From: Oryzias latipes
Taxonomy: Eukaryota > Chordata > Actinopteri > Beloniformes > Adrianichthyidae
Assembly: GCF_002234675.1 (NCBI RefSeq)
Contig: NC_019862.2
Coordinates: 24,548,160 to 24,612,159 of the forward strand
Reading direction: 5' to 3'
DNA length: 64,000 nt
Shown here: positions 58,394 through 64,000 of the stretch, piece by piece
Position numbering within the stretch: the first letter of the stretch is position 1
Layout of the letters: the number at the start of each line of letters is the position of its first letter
The notes under the pieces: model-generated
What the model was told of the DNA's origin: nothing
Database searches by the model: none
What the model saw: the letters and a program-made list of their open reading frames with translations, nothing else
Translations under genes and position numbers: made by a program

Positions 58394-59515
58394 TTAGGAG
58401 GACGAGGTGGCATTCCCTGAGGACACCGCTGTTGTCTCCTTTGGAGAATATTCCCCCTCTTCCTTGTGGGGATGGGAGGAGTTATCGGACTTGCTGCGAC
58501 TGAACTCCGCCCCCATGATGGGCCCCGTGAACTTAGCCTTTGGCCTGATGCAGGTGGTGCAGCACAGCAGCGTCTTGAGGAAGGCGCGCCGCATCTCGTT
58601 GCTGGTCAGCGTGTAGATGAGGGGATTCATGGCCGAGTTAAGGACAGCGAGCGCAAGAAACCAATCCACCTTGTAGAGGATGGGGCAGCTCAGTGTCTCA
58701 CAGGCCACGTCCAGCAGCAGGAGGATGAAGAGCGGCGCCCAGCAGGCAATGAAGCAGCTCAGGACAATGATGACGGTCTTCAGCAGAGCCAGGGACTTCT
58801 CTGAGCTCTTGGTGTTGGCGCTGGGGTTTCCGCGGCTGTTGGTTACTTTGCGGAAGACGAGCTTGCTGCTGCGAGTGCGCACCAGCGTGTAAATCCGGGC
58901 GTAGAGCACCACGATGGCCATGAGGATGATGCTGAAGACGGTGGTGCAGAACAGGATGTAGGTCTTGTGGTAGAGTGGCAGGACGGTGGAGCACTCCGAC
59001 ATCCTGTGGATGCAGTTCCAGCCCATCAGCGGCAGCCCGCCCAGCATCGCTGCAATCATCCACACCGTGCTGATGAGGAGGAAGACGCGGCACGTGTTGC
59101 CGTTGTTGTGCAGCTTCATTTTCAGCATGGTGAGGTGGCGCTCAATGGCGATGGCCAGCAGGCTGAAGACAGATGCCGCCAGAGCCACAAACATGCTGCC
59201 CTCTCTCAGGAACCACTGTGTGGGTGTCAACTTGTAGGTGTTGGCTCCAGACAGCAGGATATTGGCGGTGTACACAACGCCGGCCAGCAGGTCGGACAGC
59301 GCCAGGTTCCCAATGAAGTAGTACATGGGCTTATGAAACTTCTTGGTCCTCCAAATGGTGGCAAGAACCAGGATGTTCTCCAGGATGATGAAGCAGCACA
59401 CGATGATGAAGATCACAGAGTCAGCCTTCAGACCGGAGTCCTGCTGCGTCTTCCGAAACTTGCCAGTGAAGTTGTAGTGTTTGGCAATGAGATCGGAGTA
59501 GCTGGACTCAGCCAT
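58394..59515 (-). CDS. s1pr1: Sphingosine-1-phosphate receptor 1, 373 aa, single coding exon
   Basis: A class A GPCR of the plasma membrane that binds sphingosine-1-phosphate and signals mainly through Gi; it guides vascular development and lymphocyte exit. The frame is complete. The N-terminus has an NFT glycosylation site (residue 15), then seven membrane segments at about 33-54, 66-88, 103-124, 143-163, 184-206, 244-268 and 284-304. FLREGSMF supplies the lipid-head-contacting Arg-Glu pair (residues 104-105, matching human R120-E121). The DRY position reads ERH (125-127), and NPLIY (297-301) is the NPxxY motif. Cysteines at 318, 319 and 322 are likely palmitoylation sites. The tail is Ser-rich. 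Human S1PR1 is 382 aa. The start is the first ATG of the frame, and a splice acceptor at 59638 upstream suggests a non-coding first exon. Confidence 0.97.
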   Translation of the reverse strand: MAESSYSDLIAKHYNFTGKFRKTQQDSGLKADSVIFIIVCCFIILENILVLATIWRTKKFHKPMYYFIGNLALSDLLAGVVYTANILLSGANTYKLTPTQWFLREGSMFVALAASVFSLLAIAIERHLTMLKMKLHNNGNTCRVFLLISTVWMIAAMLGGLPLMGWNCIHRMSECSTVLPLYHKTYILFCTTVFSIILMAIVVLYARIYTLVRTRSSKLVFRKVTNSRGNPSANTKSSEKSLALLKTVIIVLSCFIACWAPLFILLLLDVACETLSCPILYKVDWFLALAVLNSAMNPLIYTLTSNEMRRAFLKTLLCCTTCIRPKAKFTGPIMGAEFSRSKSDNSSHPHKEEGEYSPKETTAVSSGNATSSS

Positions 59516-59637
59516 GGTCTGTAGCTGCAGATGACGTCCAGCAGAGGGAGCTGTGTCTTTAAACTTCAGTGGCTCATGTCAGAGGGTCACCCTGAGGAAG
59601 AGCAGAGAGGGTCCTGCTGCCAAAGGAGGACATGCTT
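59516..59637 (-). other. s1pr1: s1pr1 5' UTR part of coding exon
   Basis: The region between the start codon and the splice acceptor CTCCACAG (59643-59638) is open on the minus strand as a 122-base leader. Confidence 0.5.
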
Positions 59638-60672
59638 CTGTGGAGAGAAAAAAATGTCCTTGTTAACAGATGAGCCTTGATCAGTTCTGCAAACTTCAGT
59701 CTTCCCTCAAGAAAGACGCAACATTTATGTCCAAAGTCAAATTGTTCACTCAAATGATGAATTTTTAAGCTTCATAACCAAAAATCTGAACCACAAGTAT
59801 CATAGCAAACTCAAAATGTAAAAAGAGCAACATATGCGTACAGTTTTCATGCTTTTTAATAACTTTATGCCTTATACATTCTGTACTTTTTTAATCCCTA
59901 TATATTTTTTACAACATTTAGAACTTGTCTTTACATTTTGGTGCAGAGATTTTCAAGCCTATCAAAGAGGAAATAGAAAACAATGCATCCTTTTTGTCTT
60001 TTTCTGTTCTTTAAGATCCAAAAAACCCACTGACGCCAGGACACCACACTGGCGTTGTGTCAACGATAGTGCATCCGTTCCTTAAACATCCCTGTTGGCA
60101 TAAAAATGCTCATATTCTGACCAATGTTCTTGTCTTTTCTAAATATGAGTCTGCAGGGAAAAAACAGTTTGACCTTTACTGGAAGTGAGTTTGTAAAAAA
60201 AAAAAAAAGAGTTTGCCAAAGTTAATGGCATGGCCCTTTTGTGCCCTTGATAAAAGTCCGAGGTCTTGTCTTTGTTTTTTTCTTTTTACCCGAAAAATGT
60301 GTACCAAGTTCTGTGATTGTAGAAATAGTTCTGTGGGCTTCTACGTTATGAAATAATCATTAACATACATGGATTTTTTGTTGTTGTTGATGTTTGTTTG
60401 TTTTCTGGGATTCATATAAAAACCTATCCGTTCACATGTCACTCAGATGTCATTCCGAGCAGATCCAGTCAGATCTTCCATCTCCTCCAACCTCATCATC
60501 CTCTGATGTGCCTTAGGTAAGGTATAGGCACTGACACCACCAGCTGTTTAGACCAGATCTGATCATGTGACATATCTGACCTCCACAAACTATTAAGTTC
60601 TCAAAATAGTTTTAAAATGTCTCAAACTCAGGTTTGGAGTTGAAGATTGATGGAAATTATGCTACTTCAAAC

Positions 60673-60675
<3 letters not shown>

Positions 60676-60721
<46 letters not shown>
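60676..60721 (+). repeat. AAT trinucleotide microsatellite
   Basis: About 15 AAT units run without interruption, in the probable s1pr1 first intron. Confidence 0.9.
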
Positions 60722-60722
<1 letters not shown>

Positions 60723-61404
60723 GAAATAAAAATAAGAATGATAAAGTTTGAAATGTTCTAAACAATTTTGTCACACGTATGCACCCTGGAGTTACAGCCT
60801 GTTACCAGCAGAGGGTGCTATAGTTATCTTTGTATTGACTTTTTTTCCTCACTTATTGTCAAAAGACAAAAAAAATAATTTTTATGTTCACATATTTTCA
60901 TATACGATTTAACAATTAAAAAGAAAGAAAGTCCCGACTATATTTTGTATTTTATTTGTTTGCTTGGTTTGTCAATTTAGCGATAAAAAGCCTATAAATT
61001 CAAAATCAGTTTGATAGAACAAACTAACAAGATTTTTGCTGCTGTTTTATTGTTATATTCCTTCTCATTTTTAAAGTTACCACTTAAAAATCATCTGTGG
61101 TACCCCTGATTAAATAAGCTCATCCTTATTTGGAGTTCATTTTTTCATCATTTGCTAAAAACTGATTATAGGCGAGTTAAAGGGGGGAAATATGTATAAT
61201 TATATAAAGCTGATTTTCCATCAAACATCTCAGGAGGACCTCCTGATGAACCCTGACGTCTTATTATAAAGAAGGCACGCGCGCTCTAGAGACCTATAAA
61301 ACATTTCAGATTCATTTTAAAACGGGTTTTCTGGATTTCTGTTATAAAGCAGCATTATGTTCTCTTTAATCTGTAACATCACACACGTCTTCATTTGAAC
61401 TGAC

Positions 61405-61660
61405 CTGGGTTCAGCAGCTGACTTGTCTTTTCCTCAGGCTGAAGCTCCACTTTGTTTTTCACGCAAAAAAAATAAAATAACATTAAAAAAAACACTTTCT
61501 GAGTTTTCTCTCAGTCTCAAGTTGACGCGAAGAAAAGGGAAGAGCAGCTTTCGGCACCATAAAAAATATTTTTGTTATCCTCCACCTCCAGCCAGAGTCC
61601 GCAAGAAGAGAGTCCGACAGTGGAAGGAGAGCGCGCACTAGAACACGCGCGCGTGCACGG
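61405..61660 (-). other. s1pr1: Probable s1pr1 5' untranslated exon and promoter region
   Basis: On the minus strand, CTGAACCCAG followed by GTCAGT at 61404 is a good splice donor, and the acceptor CTCTCCACAG ends at 59638. The intron would be about 1.8 kb. Upstream, near 61630-61680, the sequence is CpG-rich (ACACGCGCGCGTGCACG). A single-coding-exon receptor with one 5' non-coding exon is the usual EDG/S1P receptor layout. Confidence 0.5.
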
Positions 61661-62075
61661 AGAGCAAGGGGTGGGGGAAGGCAAGCTCTAAAGATTTACA
61701 CAGCTTTATATTTAGAAAAAGATCTGAGGAATCGCATATTAATAAATGGTGAAAAGATGATATAAAAAAACATAAATCATAATTTATTATGTATTTTAAA
61801 TGATGAATTATTTATGAAACATCATTAAACGGTGTATTTTTTGGCATGGGCGGAGCTACAGGGGCCAAGAAAGTTTGGATTGTTTAAAGCTCATTTAAAA
61901 AAAATCCTTACTACAAACTCTTACACGCATTATTTATACCACCTTAGCTTAAAATAACTACTCTTTTAATATTATTAATAAATAAAAACAAAACAGTTTG
62001 AAATACATGTTTTTAATCTTTTCTTTTCTAATGGCGGTCCACTACTGTTCCCTTTTGCAACTCCTGCCCCTCTAC

Positions 62076-62343
62076 TGCGCATGGTGGTACAGTGGTGAGC
62101 ACTCTAGCTTCACAGCAAAAAGGATCCTGGTTCAAATCTCACCTGTGCATGTGTGTTTTCTCCTCCCACCTTCAAAAAACAAAAACAAAAAATGAAGGTG
62201 CAGTGTGTGTTTGGTCCTGCAACAGGCTGGTGACCTGTCCAGGGTGTATCCCACCTTCACCCAACAGTAGCTGGGTTGGCTCCTGCTGCCCTGTGACCTC
62301 AGAAGAGAATCGACAGGTTCTGAACATGTTGGGATGGATATAT
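62076..62343 (+). repeat. tRNA-derived SINE-like repeat (relative of 30733-31040)
   Basis: CATGGTGGTACAGTGGTGAG and GGTTCAAATCTC (62129-62140) form a Pol III-like head. CTGGTGACCTGTCCAGGGTG and GGGATGGATA close the copy. The order matches 30733-31040. Confidence 0.6.
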
Positions 62344-62904
62344 TCTTAAACCAAACAGTAATATAGCATTTTTTTGGATTGAACTGAGTTCTGCACGGTG
62401 GCATGATGTTGAAAGCAACACAGAAAAACAGTTCAAGCCATGTAATGGATGCTTTTTGTTCTCAAATTTAGCAAAAGAGGGAACATGCTTTTCAGAGCTT
62501 TGAGAGGGTTTTTGTGTGTGACTTTGAAGCACACATACAGGTTTTCAGCTCCATATGTATTTGTTGTCACTATGTCATCAGAACACAACAGTTGTGACAT
62601 TTGGGTTTCAAAATTCATGAAAAGCAAATATTAACTTTTCTGATTGTCTGCTAGATATTCATCCATAACAGGTAATAAACTATCAAAGGCTTGATTAGCT
62701 CAGCTCACAGATCAGTTGTACAATATTTTACTCTGTGTAACCCTGTTACCAATTTTAGGAGGTAACAGCCTTCTTCAGGAGCAGAATTTTTTTTTTTTTT
62801 AGCAGTTACTGGTGACCAAGAGAACAAACTTACTTATGTAAATAAGTAAAATAAAAATTAATACTAACAACGATTGTCTTAATTTGATTCTATGTGTAGC
62901 AAAG

Positions 62905-64000
62905 TAAGAAAGTCAAAGTCAGCTTTATTGTCAATTCTTCACATGTGCATCACATACAATGTATCGAAATTCCATCTCTTACTCTCTCATGCCTGTCCAA
63001 GAGAAATAAAATAAAATAAAATAAAAAAGAAAAATAATTAAATAAAAAGAAAAGACAAGAAAGACAATTTACAATATTAGCCAATAAAGTGCAAGTGCAC
63101 TTTAGGCAATATCTCTACAGCGGGGGGTTCGTTTGAGCACTGTTCATGGGGGGAGATGGGTGGTGGGTAGGTGGAGACGGTAGAGGGTGTTTAGCATCCT
63201 GATGGCCTGGTGTGTGAAGCTGTTTCTGAGTCTGGTGGTGTGGAGGCTCCTGTACCTCCTCCCCGAGGACAGAAGGCCGAACAGGTCGTGTGCAGGGTGG
63301 TGTGCGTCCTTGATAATTGTTAGTGCTTCGCAGGTGAGGCGGGTGATGTATAAGTCCTGCAGGGAGGGGAGGGGTGCTCCAATGATTCTCCTGTTGCTGT
63401 GTGTGCAGCTACCACCCCGCACAGTGATGCACCTGGAGAGGATCCTCTCAATGGTTCCTCTGTAGAATGCGGTCATAATGGCTTGTGAAGCACCTGATCT
63501 TTTTAATTTCTGCAGGAAGTAGAGACGTTGCTGACCTCCAGAAAAAATTCCTGGGGTTGCACATCAATGAGGACCTCTCCGAATTTTTTGCTGCTCACTC
63601 TCTCCACAGCAGTACCGTCGATGATCAGTGGCAGGTGTTGAGTGTGGCCCCTCTGGAAGTTGACAACAATCTCTTTTGTCTTGCTGACATTTAGCAGGAG
63701 GTTATTATATCTGCACCATTTTGTCGGCAGATCTACCTCTTCCCTGTAGTTGGTCTCATCGCCCTTGGTGATGAGACCCTCCAGAGTTGTGTCGTCTGTA
63801 AATTTCACAAGGTGGTTGGTGCTGTGGGTTGTTGTGCAGTCATGTATCAGCAGGGTGAAGAGCAGCGGACTAAGCACACAGCCTTGGGGTGCCCCAGTGT
63901 TTAGTATGGTTGTATTTGAGGTGTTGTTGCCGGCTCGTACTGTTTGTGGTCTTCGACTGAGGAAGTCCAGGAGCCAGTTGCAGATGGGGTGTTAACACCC
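62905..64000 (-). mobile_element. Rex1/L2-like LINE, 3' part, truncated by window end
   Basis: The minus strand from the window edge reads [27 protein letters not shown] (the F.DD catalytic box as FTDD), [19 protein letters not shown] and [20 protein letters not shown]. After a shift it reads TAFYRGTIERILSRCITV and LLSSGRRYRSLHTTRLRNSF. Frameshifts separate the parts, so the copy is dead. The element ends in GACAATAAAGCTGACTTTGA near 62910. The 5' part lies beyond the window. Confidence 0.75.

Noticed and set aside
58967-59524. 185-codon plus-strand frame opposite s1pr1
   Set aside because: Antisense shadow of a highly conserved receptor gene.
1-64000. CRISPR arrays, prophages, bacterial operons, endogenous retroviruses
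   Set aside because: No regularly spaced repeats, no long terminal repeats with gag/pol/env frames, and gene structure is eukaryotic with introns.

Overview
The window is eukaryotic genomic DNA from a teleost fish. Four vertebrate genes with GT-AG introns can be read, several introns are only 73-90 nt long, and the gaps are full of fish-type SINEs, MITEs and LINE fragments. The overall look (AT-rich gaps, compact genes) suggests a percomorph, possibly medaka-like, but the species cannot be fixed from the sequence alone. There are no bacterial features, CRISPR arrays or viral genes.

Layout. 1-11.5 kb: no gene recognised; it holds a MITE, SINE-like and other dispersed repeats and two GC-rich promoter-like islands (3.2-3.6 kb and 8.9-9.4 kb). 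11.96-21.1 kb, plus strand: stil, the centriole duplication factor, in 16 coding exons giving about 1137 aa. 23.93-30.2 kb, plus strand: serpinc1 (antithrombin), seven coding exons, 451 aa, with a TATA box and a large intron 3 filled by nested transposons. 30.7-35.1 kb: a SINE, a decayed Tc1/mariner transposase, and a young 5'-truncated RTE-like LINE whose reverse transcriptase frame is still open for 647 codons and which has a clear 14-bp target-site duplication. 40.07-42.19 kb, minus strand: zbtb37, a BTB/C2H2 zinc-finger regulator, 513 aa in three coding exons, with a probable 5' untranslated exon and CpG-rich promoter at about 46.3-46.8 kb. 47.5-48.7 kb, minus strand: two exon-like blocks of a teleost-type Ig-like surface protein, probably a relic or an incomplete gene. 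58.39-59.52 kb, minus strand: s1pr1, single coding exon, 373 aa, with a likely 5' untranslated exon at about 61.4-61.65 kb. 62.9-64.0 kb: a Rex1/L2-type LINE fragment on the minus strand running off the window end.

The genes are not an operon and share no pathway. serpinc1 next to zbtb37 is a known vertebrate neighbourhood (human 1q25), whereas stil and s1pr1 lie elsewhere on human chromosome 1. The main pattern beyond the genes is that mobile-element ends sit at gene control points: a MITE ends about 20 bp upstream of the serpinc1 TATA box, a SINE ends just before a stil splice acceptor, and a MITE end lies about 30 bp from the zbtb37 coding-exon acceptor. I found no convincing new biological system. 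The best leads are the apparent filler DNA at the LINE 5' junction, the nested transposons in serpinc1 intron 3 and the orphan Ig-like exons.
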